In this document: piece by piece, positions 46,401 through 58,483 of the stretch
How positions within the stretch are numbered: position 1 is the stretch's first letter
Layout of the letters: every line of letters begins with the position of its first letter
Assembly: GCA_000349905.1 (NCBI GenBank)
Contig: KB722742.1
Location: 922,354 to 986,353 of the forward strand
Direction: 5' to 3'
Source: Volvariella volvacea V23
Lineage: Eukaryota > Basidiomycota > Agaricomycetes > Agaricales > Pluteaceae
Length of the DNA stretch: 64,000 nucleotides
The notes under the pieces: generated by a model
The model's database searches: none
What the model saw: the letters and a program-made list of their open reading frames with translations, nothing else
Told to the model about the DNA's origin: nothing
Position numbers and translations under genes: made by a program

Positions 46401-47144
46401 TTCTCTCGATAGGACATGGGTGTCAGTATACCGTAGCTGTGATGGAATTCATGAGATAGAGCATCCTCACAATTTTTAGCTGAACAATTGGCGTCCACCC
46501 ACCGGCTTATCTGCATCCCAGACTAGTTTGTGCGTTTCAAACACAAGCATATCCATCAATGCGGTTTTTCCGTGGTGCAAATGACCAACCACCGCGACAT
46601 TACGAATAAACTCGGGGAACGCAGTCATATTTAATAGAAAGCTAAAGCACATTGGTTCATGAGTTTCAAACTTAGACACCGCGCAATGCTCACCCTTTGT
46701 CAAAACGCGTCTCTGGCATATCTTTCTCTTCCACTGTCCATTTTCGAACTTTGATTGGTGCTATAATGGGTTCTGATAATGGTTGAGCATCCTCCTCTTG
46801 GACTAGAGTCTCTACATCTGCGCCGTATACGTCTTGTGCTGATGGATAGTACTGTTTATCCTCGTGGAGGATGACAGCATTTTGAATCGAGGCTAGGGAG
46901 AGGTCATACAATTCACTCAAACAGTGCCTTAGCAAAATTCAATTTGAATCAACTTACGTTCATCGTCAACCTCCATAAGGTCAGGCTCTCCAGAAGGCCT
47001 TGCGTGGCTGTCAAAACCTTCTAATGGAGCTGGTTCAGGTTGCCTCAGAAATTCCTGGCGCTGGGGGAGTTCGTCCTCCTCGTCTGAGTCGAGGTCAGCA
47101 CCAATATAGTTTCCAAACTCGTCATAATCTTCAAATGAAGCCAT
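43442..47144 (-). CDS. SNU114: U5 snRNP GTPase Snu114 (EFTUD2)
   Basis: EF2-like GTPase of the U5 snRNP and tri-snRNP that controls spliceosome activation and disassembly. The N-terminus [20 protein letters not shown] and the acidic stretch are Snu114-specific, followed by [20 protein letters not shown] and [15 protein letters not shown]. GTPase motifs: [15 protein letters not shown], switch [17 protein letters not shown], and [12 protein letters not shown]. Domain IV has [15 protein letters not shown] with Phe in place of the diphthamide His of EF2, as expected for this family. The end reads [22 protein letters not shown]. After this either the frame runs 16 codons to a stop at 43442, or a GTAAGC donor splices to EYEIMRRL; I list the former. 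At least ten short introns. Head-to-head with PFD1. Confidence 0.95.
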
Positions 47145-47348
47145 AGTCGTGAATAGTAAGGAGCCTTATGAAGTTAGTGGAATTTGAAGACAGAGGGAGA
47201 GACGATGACGGTGGTTGGGGAACGCGAATTCGCGTGACAAATTGATTTGCAACTCCGTCACAATCAGGCTCAGTAGATCAATACACCTCCGAGTCCGCGC
47301 TCGTTCCCCACAATCCAAAGCCTTTCATATCAATAGAAGAGGACCTCT
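47145..47348. promoter_or_regulatory. Bidirectional promoter region, SNU114 / PFD1
   Basis: 204 nt between divergent start codons of two housekeeping genes. Geometry only; no factor site named. Confidence 0.5.
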
Positions 47349-47935
47349 ATGTCGTTATCCGATGACACATTGAGAAAGGTTTGTTACTTGCTTGGTATAC
47401 TGAGCCTCTCTCACGGCTGGATGATGTGGTAGATTCTGGTGCAGATACAGCAAACAGCTGTCCAATCGCAGAGGGCACTGAATGTATCGCGACAGCAGAC
47501 TGCTGCTAAAGAAAGAGAACGCCGGATGCTACAACTTACGATTGCAGAGATCACACAACTGGAAGGAGACGTGAATATGTACAAAGGGGTCGGCAAGATG
47601 TATACACGCAACGCTCTCTGGCGACAGCAGATACAGTATTGATTCTGGCTTGTAGGTTTATGATGGTTCCGCGAAAGGAAATGGAAGACGAATTAAAAGG
47701 TCAAGAGAAGGAGCTATCTGACGATATAAATAATCTGAACAAAAAGGTAAGTTGTTGACACCACTATGATACTGATCCCATGAGCTCATTCACGACTATA
47801 GTCAAAATACTTGGAGAAGCAGTATAATGACGCACAGGCACAACTCAGAGATATCGTGCGCGGTTTTATTTGCTATTCTCGAGAATGTTAATTGATGGAT
47901 TGTTATAATAGTTCCATCACGCTCCGCGACAATGA
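47349..47935 (+). CDS. PFD1: Prefoldin subunit 1 (beta-type)
   Basis: Five exons (47349-47378, 47433-47599, 47656-47746, 47802-47855, 47912-47935) close at 121 aa, the normal size. Product: MSLSDDTLRKILVQIQQTAV, a long coiled-coil helix (residues about 10-45), the beta-hairpin centre YKGVGKMFMMVPRKEMEDEL, and a second coiled coil (NNLNKKSKYLEKQYNDAQ) ending in HHAPRQ. This is the beta-prefoldin layout. The complex captures unfolded actin and tubulin and passes them to the CCT chaperonin in the cytosol (family knowledge). Met64 is split across intron 2. Exon 1 (30 nt) and exon 5 (24 nt) are very small. Confidence 0.92.
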
Positions 47936-48570
47936 TGGCCAGCCTTGTATATCCTGAATCAATATGTATCGTCTATCATCACAAGATTTTGGTGGAGTTG
48001 GTACAAGGCAGTTATTCAATCATGCCGGGAACTGAGTTAGACGGCATTGAACTACAGTTCGGTGGTAGGGCCCGCAGAGTTCCCAATTGAATGACATTGG
48101 ATCCGTCAATACAGTGAGGGGAATACAGGCATTAGGTTTACGCAGCTCTTGGAGTTATTATGCAGTCGAAGATACTACGCTGAGAGGTGAATGGCAATGT
48201 CTTTCGTCTTCACGCTTGCGATGAGGGTTGTGGCTGCGAAGCCCTAGGTTTAGCTTTGCGGGTGTACAGCCCTATTCTCGGTTGCACTCACATGCTCGGC
48301 TGGAGGCTTTATCAGACGTGCCAACTTGAAATATTGTCATTTTATTACGTCTCATTGGCTCGCTTCAAGATGAAACTAGGAACAAATTGTCCAACCCTGC
48401 TGGAGGGCTAGGCTAGGGGAATATCTTACTCGCGGGTATTTAACTGAGCGTGGTCGTTTAAAGCTTACACTCGTCTACGTTTCAGCTATTAACCGTGAGT
48501 TCACCAATGTGTGTGGCATATTTCGGTTGTTCATGTTCTACTAGCCACATAATCCCCTCATCTTGCACCC
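47936..48570. other. Intergenic, 635 nt
   Basis: Between PFD1 and the downstream paralogue, both plus strand. A 74-codon frame at 48187 has no motif. Nothing else seen. Confidence 0.5.
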
Positions 48571-49203
48571 ATGGAGCAACACTGGCGAGTCATCAACATC
48601 GACAAGCGCCAAACTACGGGACACCAAGGAAATCTGGGCGAGTTTTTCTATGTTCGCAGAGCAGGTATGATCGCTCGTCTTGTCAACCGACGAAGTTGCC
48701 CCAAAGGTTCTGGAGAATGGGTTGGCGATCGCGTAGTGTGTATTGGGGAGCACGCGCGCACACTACCGCCGCACATGCTGATCGCTTCTGAGGAAGAGGA
48801 AGTTAATGGCTCAGGTGGCCTGTACAACCTTGCGTGTAGGAAGTACCAGGAGGTATCGGCCCGCTCGCGCCCCGATCCATACCGGAACTTCAGGCTCCCA
48901 GACGGCAAAGTGTGGATCATGAGGAATCTGACGAAGAAGCAGTATATTCGCGAGAAGAAACTGAACAACCTCAAGATCTCCTCTTGGGAGTCCCCTACCG
49001 CTCCTGGGTTTGATGTTATCCTCCACCTGTTTGTGCTTTGGTCGAATGACCCTGTACCAATGGTCGGACGCGTGGATGTTGCTGGTCCATGGGCCGGGGA
49101 TAGGATTGACATTGATACGATCGAAAGCATCCAAGACGAAGAAGGTTGGGAGGACGTTAGTGAAGAGGCTATTGATCGCATTTTAACCGCTATAACCGAA
49201 TAA
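48571..49203 (+). CDS. Uncharacterised intact W-x-G-D-R family protein, copy D
   Basis: Single-exon gene, 210 aa, paralogue of the gene at 23511 and collinear with almost no gaps: WRVINIDKRQTTGHQGNLGE, CPKGSGEWVGDRVVCIGEHA, KLP-type block RLPDGKVWIMRNLTKKQYIR, VILHLFVLWSNDP, and GPWAGDRIDIDTIESIQDEE. Here the second motif is a perfect W-A-G-D-R, so the internal duplication is clearer than in copy C. The variable zones between conserved blocks (residues about 78-100 and 130-145) differ most. No signal peptide or membrane span, suggesting a cytosolic or nuclear protein. It sits alone among housekeeping genes, about 25 kb from the cluster of copies. Function unknown. Confidence 0.8.
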   Translation: MEQHWRVINIDKRQTTGHQGNLGEFFYVRRAGMIARLVNRRSCPKGSGEWVGDRVVCIGEHARTLPPHMLIASEEEEVNGSGGLYNLACRKYQEVSARSRPDPYRNFRLPDGKVWIMRNLTKKQYIREKKLNNLKISSWESPTAPGFDVILHLFVLWSNDPVPMVGRVDVAGPWAGDRIDIDTIESIQDEEGWEDVSEEAIDRILTAITE

Positions 49204-49584
49204 GTGGTCAATATTCGACCCTTCTGGGCCCGAGCCCTTATAATTCAGCGAACGCATATACCCATCATTAATGCCGAATGTCATATATACCACTGGGATT
49301 TACTTGGTACACGTTGTACGACTTCTACTTCTGCTCAAAAAGCCAGAAAGCCCAAGCTCAGGAAAATGTTGAGGCCCCACGATACGATTGAAGTAATACA
49401 GTCCACATATTGCGTAATCAGTGCTATAAAATTGCAACGAGTCTAATAGTAATATGTGCTAATCTGACGATAGGAATAGGCCATGGTCCTGAAGAATGTG
49501 CGACGTGATGTGTGTGCGATTAATAAATATCAGAGGATTTTTAAGGTATCGTGCGCTATAGTATGTATTCCACCCATCCATTTT
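49204..49584. other. Convergent intergenic region
   Basis: 381 nt between paralogue D (+) and the end of the ABC transporter (-). No gene seen. Confidence 0.5.
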
Positions 49585-52500
49585 CTATCGTTTAGCAAAG
49601 CGAAGGAAACGAGATGCGACTAGAAGATAACCGTCAGCTATAACGCAAGGGAACAAAATCTAACGATACTCACTAACTGTGCAGATTAGATTGAAAACTA
49701 ATAGGAGATGGCTGTTAGTTCGCAGTTGCTTTACAAGTTTTATGCACTCACCAAAGAAGGCAAAGAGTATCCATGCGTCTCTCCACCGGTTGCCGTATTC
49801 TATATTCAATGGCACGAAGAACTCGTCCCCAACCCTGAATTGGCAGTACCTGCAGGCGACGGTATCTGCCAGGTTGTCGATGTATCCACCAAAGATCTCT
49901 ACGAACGGTTGACCCCAATCAGCGCAGGTCTGCCCTGCTGGGGGGTCGAAGATTGCCCATTCGTCAGGTTTGCAGAATATTTCCAAGCCGCTGACGATGA
50001 AATAAGTATACAATGGTGACAACTAACTTCGAGAAGAGACTCACTGTAACTCGGTAGCAATCATTGCTGAGAGTGTACGGGTGTAGGGGTTGAGTTCGTA
50101 CAACCAGCTCCTCCAGAATCCAATCAAAGAAGGGTAGGGAATCGTGACACCACAAAATGTGGAAAGAACCAAACTGAGGAAAGGATTAAATAAGACAGCG
50201 ACCTGAACACTTGGTGACAACGCAGCAACAAGTTGGCCGAGTGAAACACCAAAGAGGAGCATGAATAAGACAATCAAGAGTTGGAAAGCGGCACCACCAG
50301 CACCGGCTGCGCCATCACCAAAGCCCATGGGATACACCTGAGCGGTGGTGAGATACTGAAGAGGGCAGTATATGCACTAGTACGTACCATCAATACCCAG
50401 TAGAGGATGGCACACAGAATCGAGTAGGGTATTTCTCCAATAAGCTGGCCAATGGCAAAGACGTAGGGTGAGTATATCCTACTTGACGCCTCACGGATGA
50501 AGGTTCCTGACAACGCCAGTTAGTAAGATCAGGAGATTGTGACAGGGTGTACAAGCCTACTGCGGTTGAAGATAAAGAGTGGCTCAATTTGAGACATGAC
50601 GATGGCGGGAAGCACAATAACCCAGAACATTCCGAACATTCTGAATTGAAGGTCGCGAACACTATTGCCAAGTTGCAAGAAAGACAGAGAAATGTACAGC
50701 GAAATGCAGGATGAGACGAAAAGACGACTGAAGATGTAGTCGGGTGAACGCCACAATGACTTGTTGTTTCGTTCGACGACGACCTTGAGTTGATACCAGA
50801 ATGGGGTGGCATCTAGTCAACATGTTAGCTGAAGTAAAGTGGTCAATTTACTGCATCACTTACAGGTACTCATTTTCTGCGTCTCAGGTGCGGGACGAGA
50901 CAACCCCTTCTCCTTAATTTGGCGGATCTCATCCTGTACCTTTTGGAATTCAGGAGAGTCTAGCCAAATATCCTTCCAATCTCGGTCGCCAACGCGAGGT
51001 GTAACACCAGCACCAATAGCCTCAAGCATGTATTCGGCCATGTTGACGTTTGATGGGCAATGAGCACCATAACGAGAGAAATATCGTCGAATGATAGCAG
51101 AGTCTAGGCCGATGTCACCGAAGTAAACGGTTTCTCCACCACGCTCGAGTAGAAGAAGCCGATCGAAGCTCTCAAAGAGGAGGGAAGAAGGTTGATGGAT
51201 CGTACAGAGAATGGCTTGTCCTTGATCGGCCAACTTCCTCAAGAATCGCACCAAGTTCCATGCGCTATCACCAATGTAAGCACTGTATCTCCCACAAGGG
51301 TCATACACTAACCTCTGGGCATCCAATCCCGATGTGGGTTCGTCTAGGAATAGAAGAAGTTCCGGTTTGCTGGCAAGTTCAACACCAATGGTCAATCGTT
51401 TGCGGGCTTCTGGGCTCAAACTGAATACAAGAGCATCTGCGAGGTCTTGCAATTCCAAGAGTTCGATCATCTCCTCAACGTATTCGTTCTTCTCAGCCTC
51501 AGAGACGTGGGCAGGTTGGCGCAAGTAGGCAGAGAACCTCATTGCTTCGCGGATGGTGGAGGTACCTTCGTGAACATCCATTTGCTCCGCTGGAAGTGGC
51601 ATCAAAATGACTTCGAACGCTTATCAATCACAGTTGCGTACCGTATGCCGTTCCGCGGGCGAAATCCGAAGTCAACGGCCTACCATCGACCAAGACATCA
51701 CCAGAGACGACACCAATGTTCTTTCTCTGAGCAAGGACATCAAGGCAAGTCGTTTTACCAGCACCACTAGCACCCATAAGAGCAGTAAGAGTGCCTGGTT
51801 TAACATATCCATAAACGTCGTGGAGTAGACGCCTTGGTCCATCAGGGGTTGGGACGTGGTAGTTCAAGCGTTCCCAGGAGAAGGTCCTCTTATCTTCATA
51901 AGTTTCTGTCCTGGACTTCTTGGCTTCTAATTCCTTCCCGGGTTTGCCACCGTCAATCCTTTGAGCCTTTCTTTCACGTAGGCGTTCGTTGAGCTTCTTT
52001 GTCTCGTCGTTCTCCTTGTTGAATATGCTAATCCCACCACCGAATCCAAATTGCTGAATGCGGGTAAGTTTTTATTCAATAAGATGTAATTGCCAATACT
52101 CACAGGGAAATACTCAAGGATAAACACTTGTGTCAATTGGAAAAGAATGAAGAAGCCAACGAGCACAGGGAAGCAGCGCCTCCATATATCGTTAACATCC
52201 AGACTGTATCCAACCCTGAGGTAGTCGGCCCCGGGGATGATATCACTACCACTCTGAGCACCGAATAGTGTGCAAGCTTGGTTAGGTCCTAGCGTGTCAC
52301 TGAATTGCGCTGTAAGACTCTCTGTGCCGCGATCGACACTTGGAAACACGCACGGGTAATTGTTCAGTCCAAACCCATTTCTTGGGATGACAGAATTGCC
52401 ATCGCAAATTAATCTGAGGTGTCGGAATTCATTCTCCATGCAACCTTGCCAAGCTGTTCGAAGTCATCAGTTTGTACTCGACAAAACGTAGCAGCACCAC

Positions 52501-55155
52501 CAACCATATGCAACGGGATTGATATAATACTATAAAAGCGGCATATCAGTAAGAAATATAAGAGCGACCCTAAGACTAAACTTACAATCCAGAACAGCCA
52601 CCGTTCCATGCTGTCGACAGGGATCATGTACCCGGTATATTGGATACTGCGAATACCCATTAGTCACATCGTTTATAATTGTATGAGAAAACTCACTAGT
52701 TAGGGATGAAGAATGTTGCGAGTCGGAATGCAGAATCGAAATTCGAGCATAGATGGCCGAATGTGCGGAAGAAACCTTGCATACCCAAGTAGGCGATATA
52801 ATTAAAGAGGTGGAATGTGAAGAAGGCACCCGCTGAGCGATGAAGACCGGACATGAAGTATACAATAATATTGAAAATCAAAACCCTGATGGCAGAGAAG
52901 GGCAAATCGGAGAGGGTATTTGCCAAAGCAATAGCCGACGGGCGATATAGGCTGTAACTGGTCTGTTTCCGCAGAATTGGGCGCCCGATCATTTGAGTTG
53001 GCATCTCGCCGAACGCATCCAAGCAAGTCGTAAGGAGGGCAGTGAATATGACACTATAGATGCGATGAGTCCGTGCGAAAATTACGAGCTGCAGATAGCG
53101 TTTGCTTACCTGCCTCGGGTAAATGCTCCGTTGGAGGTCTGTGGCTGGTTAATGAATGCAGCTCCAATAACCAGGGCAAGGACCTAACCAAAAACGTCGG
53201 TCAATAGCCCCCAGTCGATCAGCGGGATTCTACTCACGATAGCAAGCGAAAAACTCGTGTACAACTGGAAGCTATCCTGGAGACGGGTTTGGAATTGACG
53301 GACAGTCAGCGCCCAAACCTGGCCAGTCAAACTGAGCGTGTAGGGGCTCTTCTTTGACACGCCCTTCTTTTTGTCTGCAGCAACAGCAGCACGGAAGGCT
53401 TCTTGGTCGGTTTTCTCGGTCTCCATGAGCTTCTTGTATTCCTTCAAGTCGTAAAAGTTGGTGCGCGCAAAATCTGAATCGAGATAAGCAGCCTCTAGTG
53501 CGTCTGAAGTCGAAGGGACATCTTTGGCAGATCGGCCCGGTGCGAATTGGCGTTCATTCTTATCAGTGCAACCGGTCAGATAGTCTGCTGTGCTCTGACG
53601 GGGCAGGTGATTGTAGCCAAGCTCTTCAAAGTATTTACGGGCTTGAGTGGGTGGGCCGTAGAAAACTTGGCGACCTTCATCGAGGACCAAAATCTTGTCG
53701 AACAAGTCGTAAATTCCTTCTCCCGCTTGGTACCTAAGTGATGTGAATAATCAGGTTCATCAAGTGATAGGGAGTGGGTACTCACAAAGATACAAACGTA
53801 GTTTGTCCCAGGACATCGGTCATAATTCGGAGACACTTGACGAAATCCAAAGCCGTTGAGGCATCCAAACCTTTCGTGGAGTTGTCCCAACATTGAACCC
53901 GAGCGCGAGTAGCCATCATTTCGGCAATACTAACTCGTTTGCGCTCTCCACCCGAGACACCGCGCACGAACTCATCACCAACCAATGTCTGCCTTGTATG
54001 TGAAATGTTCAGCATGCGTAGCAAGGTGTCCAAAACTTGTGAATTGAATTGCTTCTTCGAGACACCTGGCAACCGACCGTTTGGTCCCGGCGATTTCCTT
54101 GGAGTATTTTAATCTATGAAAGGCATTCGGGGATAAGCTGCTATACTCACGTGGACAATGCAAACTGCAAAGTTTGGGCAACAGTCAAGGTAGCGATATG
54201 GATGTCATCTGTGATGGACACGTCTGTTATGCGAAAGCGCAGCGGCAGCGGAATGCAAACGCACCTTCTTGATTATATACGACCTCGCCTTTGTAGTGTT
54301 TCTCCATCTCCGCGGCATCAATGCCTGCGTATAGGACTTGACCGGACACATTTGCGTAGCCGGTCCTTTCGTTCGCGATCGTTTTGAGGAAGGTAGTGCA
54401 ACCCGAACCAGGGCAGCCCAATACTAAGCACATCTCTCCTGGTTTCAACACGCCGGAAGATCTGCTTTCGGTCATGACCTTGGTCTATATAACGAGCTTT
54501 AATAACTCACTTGTGAAGAATTGTCCGTGTAGGGAATTCCGTCTTTTTGAAAAATGGTTGGAAGAAGCTCCATATCCACAAGAAGGGCCCCAGGAAGAAA
54601 TTTATTATGACAACTAGCGCCAACGGAGATCAACGAGTCAATTCAAATGAGCGATAAGAGCCACCTTACCATCGAGGGTTTGTACGTAGAACTAAACTCT
54701 AAGTTAGTCATGTAGACACCTCAACTCACAGAAAGCGACATGCCTTGCTGTTGGCGCCACCCATTACATCGACTTGAAGATCCTCCCACGTAACACCGAC
54801 ATGCTGCTACCCTGAGTGAGGGTCCTCATCCACTTCAAAGTCCACTCACCTTATGCTTGATCCCAGCCTGTTGATTGGCATCGTTGGAAGACGTCAAGTA
54901 TTCACGCAAGTCAAACACTTCGCCAGCTTCACCACCCTTCTCAACGTCGTTGCCTGCGGAGGATACAGTCCTGGATCCGTGGCCTTTGGCTTGAGATTGA
55001 ACCGTGAGTGATCGTGAAAGGGCATTGAACTCTTCTTCAGCTCGGGCGACGTCTACATGGTGTGCAGAGTCGGCGACAGGATTGGTGGAAGTCCCCCCGT
55101 AAGTTGCCTGTTTTTCCTCGTAGAGTGTGGAAGAATCGCCAGGCGTGTCTGCCAT
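49585..55155 (-). CDS. PDR-type full-size ABC-G multidrug transporter
   Basis: Plasma-membrane efflux pump with layout (NBD-TMD)x2. The N-terminus is [15 protein letters not shown], followed by [13 protein letters not shown]1 has the degenerate Walker [13 protein letters not shown] (Cys for Lys), signature [13 protein letters not shown] and Walker B-region [15 protein letters not shown]2 has canonical Walker [10 protein letters not shown], an altered signature [14 protein letters not shown] and [12 protein letters not shown]. This asymmetry is normal for fungal PDR pumps, where one ATP site is non-catalytic. Membrane segments occur around 52.5-53.3 kb and 49.6-50.8 kb, ending FLRFAKR. PDR pumps export azoles, other drugs and lipids (family knowledge); the substrate here cannot be told. 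About 15-20 short introns; the first falls after GIKHK. Ends set by the first ATG and the stop at 49585-49587. Confidence 0.93.
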
Positions 55156-58100
55156 GGCGTAGCGAGAAATTGAGAAATTAGGGGGAGATGGAGGAAACTT
55201 GGGGGAAACCGAGGAAAAGAAACGCATACCAATTGGCGATACTTATAACAACGACCATTCTGACAGTTACCTGGATCGGCAAAGCAGTGGCTGAATAAGG
55301 TTGCCCACCCTCACGGCGTCGATTATTTGCAATCAAAACGCGAAAAATGGGCGATACGGCCGCCTAAGCCATTATCAAACACACGCCGTTCCTCATCGCC
55401 GGCAATTATTCCACGCGGCGTCGAACCTACTTAAAATCTTTAGTTTATCTCGTTGTATTGGGGCTTTTAGAAAGTAACAACTCACAGCAAACACGATGCA
55501 GGGGACATAATGGACATTTGTCATGATCGAATGATGCTGACAGATCTTGAAGAATCTCCTTTGAATCGGGATTTAACACTGTTTGCGGCAGCGGTAAAAT
55601 GTAGTGAACTGACTCGGGGGTGACTCAATCACACAGTACGATCCGATGGACAATGGCGTTATAGCGAAGCTGCGCAGCCTTTCACGTCGTCTCACTTATC
55701 CGATCCGCCTTTGTGCTGCCACTGTAAATCGACCCATCGCATCCACAGGGCTTCTGGCAGCTATTTCCCTGAACTTCGACTGACTCAACAGACGGTTCCG
55801 ACGGTAAAACGGCGATCCTGTGCAAAAAAATCGTTCGATTGGGTGTTGGAACTAGTCTAAGCCCACCTTGTTTCGGGCCGCCAAGTACGTCAAACAACGG
55901 ACCACCGTGGAGCATCGAATGGCGAAAAGAAGCTCTTTGAATTTTGGGGGAAGGTGTTATCGTCGTGGACAGTGACGCAAGCACCTGATGATTAAGTGGG
56001 TCAAACGTTTGTTTGCAATCTAGCTTCCGCGACCGGGCTGACCGTACGGGGGCACAGGGCTTGCGGCGGGAGTACCATCAGATACCCAAAGATTCGGTTG
56101 TGAGGTTTGTCAGCCCTCGACATCTTGACCGAGGTTCGGAGGCGTTGCTACATACTTGTTAGCTGTGGTCCCTTGGAGGGCTTGGCTCCTCATCGGGGTA
56201 TAGTGTCACAGGTACAGTAAACATCCGAAGAAGAATCGTAGATCGAGATGGCTGAATAAGTGTATTCCAGATTCGATCTCCCCCGGGATACGTCAGTAAT
56301 ATGCACCGCATTTCAAATTAGGAAGATAGTAATGGGCGACCTGCTGCAGCCCAACAGGCATGACAAAACATGCTCAATCTCCAGGGCCTACGTAGCACTA
56401 CGGCCACCGTGCCGGGGGCGAAGATCTTGCCAGACGGGTTTAACGCGCTGTAGCAACGCTGCCGTGCTGTTATCTCTGACTAGGTGCGCCCCGCTTCCGC
56501 TGCCAGGAATTCTGCAATGACTCGAGTGGGATGTCCGTCGCCATCGGGATATGATTTTTGTACTTATACAGCACCATAATCCAGACTTACAAAGGTTGGA
56601 GCCTTTCACCTCCAGAGAGAGTTAATAAGTGTAGTATGACAGGCCACCCTAATTGCAGCCACCCGGGATTCGGTGGGGAAGGCATTGTCAATTTTTATTT
56701 CGAGAAAGTCATGGAGCAAAAAAATATCAGACGATATTTTGGGGCGACGACAGCCCGAGAGATTAGGTCATAGACCTTAGGCCTCCCTAGCTGACTTCCT
56801 TCCTCGGTCCTGTACTGCAACGCCCCATTTTCATTGCCTAACACCGATCCCAAAAAATGTCCCTACTTTGCCACGTTCCCAGCCATGCTGTCGTCCTGTG
56901 GAGTGAGATAGTTGACAAGTCGGTGAAAGATTTGAGCAAGAGACCGCAAGACCCCCTCCCCCACTCACACCACTGCCTGCAAACCCTAGCCGACCTCAAC
57001 CAGAGCACATTACTTGTATGGTGCTCCATCATGACAAGGTACAGTCAACAGAGGAACGTATCTTCCTCTCCAACCTGCGCGAAGACCAGGAAATCCAGCT
57101 GGGATTGACGGCAGCAACGAAGACCCTCCACTCTTACAGCGGGGGTAACTGACGAGGGTACGTCCGAATGGTGTGTTTCCCCACGTCGTATGCACCTACC
57201 GGGGAGACTGCCCCCGATTCCATCTACACCTCCAACCTTATGAGACTAGCGTGGAGTACCACAATCACGACGACACAACCTGCACCATTGCCTACGCTAC
57301 TCGCAGCCGTTTGAGGTAGGGGTGTCTGATCGGAGCCGCCAGCAATGAGCAGGACACCATCCCCCATATCGTGCCCAACCCCGAGGCTAAGTTGTCACGC
57401 AATCCGGACGGCTTATACGATGCCTCCGTCTCCTATATGAGTGCCTTTGCTATTTTTAGAGCCGCTATTCAGTCTCCCTTCCATATGACCTATCTCTTGA
57501 TATTCCACCTCCACTACGATAACTACCACAATAGATACGTTGACCACCACATTCATGGCAGGCATCACACCTTACACGCATCCATACCCACGTCATGTTT
57601 GTCTAGCTCTCATATATAACTAGGTCTTTAGAGTACCGCAGCGAGAATAAAAGAAGTGAAAAGACCTAGGCTAGTTGACTGGCCAACAGGCGCATCCCTT
57701 ATCTTTTCTACTGTCCGCTGATTATTTCCGTCAAATCTAGAATTGGGTGGGAATTTACGACTTCGTCAACCCATCGGGAACCCGCCCATTACCTCATCCA
57801 ACATTCCATCGCTTGATCCCATTATCCATGCACCATCTTATCCAGCTAGATTGTAAAGCATCCGTAGACGCTGGGCTAGCAGCCAGAGCAGGGGGCAAAA
57901 GCGGCTCAATCTCTACATTCTGGGATAAGTGCCTACGGCGCATGTCAGCCTGAGAGCTTTTGATCGAGGGCTTCAAAGCTGTTGGCCGAACGACTGATGG
58001 TGGGATGCTGAGTATGTCCTACTACACCAATGTTAAAAAGACAGCTTCTTGATGCTGATGTTCTAGGCACACCATCAAGTGAGTAAAATTCGGATAATTC

Positions 58101-58483
58101 GAGCGACGACAGACTTCCATGCTATAGATCAGCTCCTAAGCGTCCTCAGGAAGCGTGCAGGAGCATGAATACACTCATTCGTTCACACGAGCGCTTGCCA
58201 TTATCATACGTCTGGAAACTCTCGAAAAGGTATTAGTATCCCACATTGACCAGGCACTGACGAAAAAAAAGCATGTGCTCAAATCAAAAATTTTGTTCTT
58301 TGAGCTTCCTGGGACGAAGTAAGTACTCTGCAAGACGATTGTCATCCTAGGACAGCTCGACTGGGTATCACACGCATGTCAAGTGGTTTACCTTCCTCGC
58401 TTTAGCATACGAGGAGAGGGGATATAAGGAGCGTTCAACGAGGTAAGCTTTCTAGCCCCCGCTCCTGTGGCCCCAGTGTCGAA
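55156..58483. other. Gene-poor stretch with decayed coding-like fragments
   Basis: 3.3 kb without a supportable gene. The first few hundred bases are the ABC transporter's 5' flank. Between about 56.8 and 57.6 kb plus-strand frames read like protein in pieces (DLSKRPQDPLPHSHHCLQTL; EERIFLSNLREDQEIQLGL; NPDGLYDASVSYMSAFAIF) separated by stops and frame changes. Another such piece lies near 57.9-58.15 kb (TTDFHAIDQLLSVLRKRAG). They may be remains of one or more old genes; no family was recognised. Confidence 0.35.

Noticed and set aside
46188..47144. Snu114 as a second EF2 copy
   Set aside because: N-terminal [10 protein letters not shown] and [13 protein letters not shown] blocks, and Phe instead of the diphthamide His, mark it as Snu114 and not EF2.
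48648..49211. 187-codon minus-strand frame opposite paralogue D
   Set aside because: The sense frame is conserved with copy C by protein sequence; the antisense frame is not conserved in copy C.
55380..55440. Possible tRNA B-box-like string (reverse of gcgtcgaacc)
   Set aside because: Does not fit the full B-box consensus and no A-box or cloverleaf arms can be drawn.
55156..55450. Pleiotropic drug response element upstream of the ABC transporter
   Set aside because: A CCACGCGG string is present but it does not match the palindromic PDRE consensus; not enough to call.
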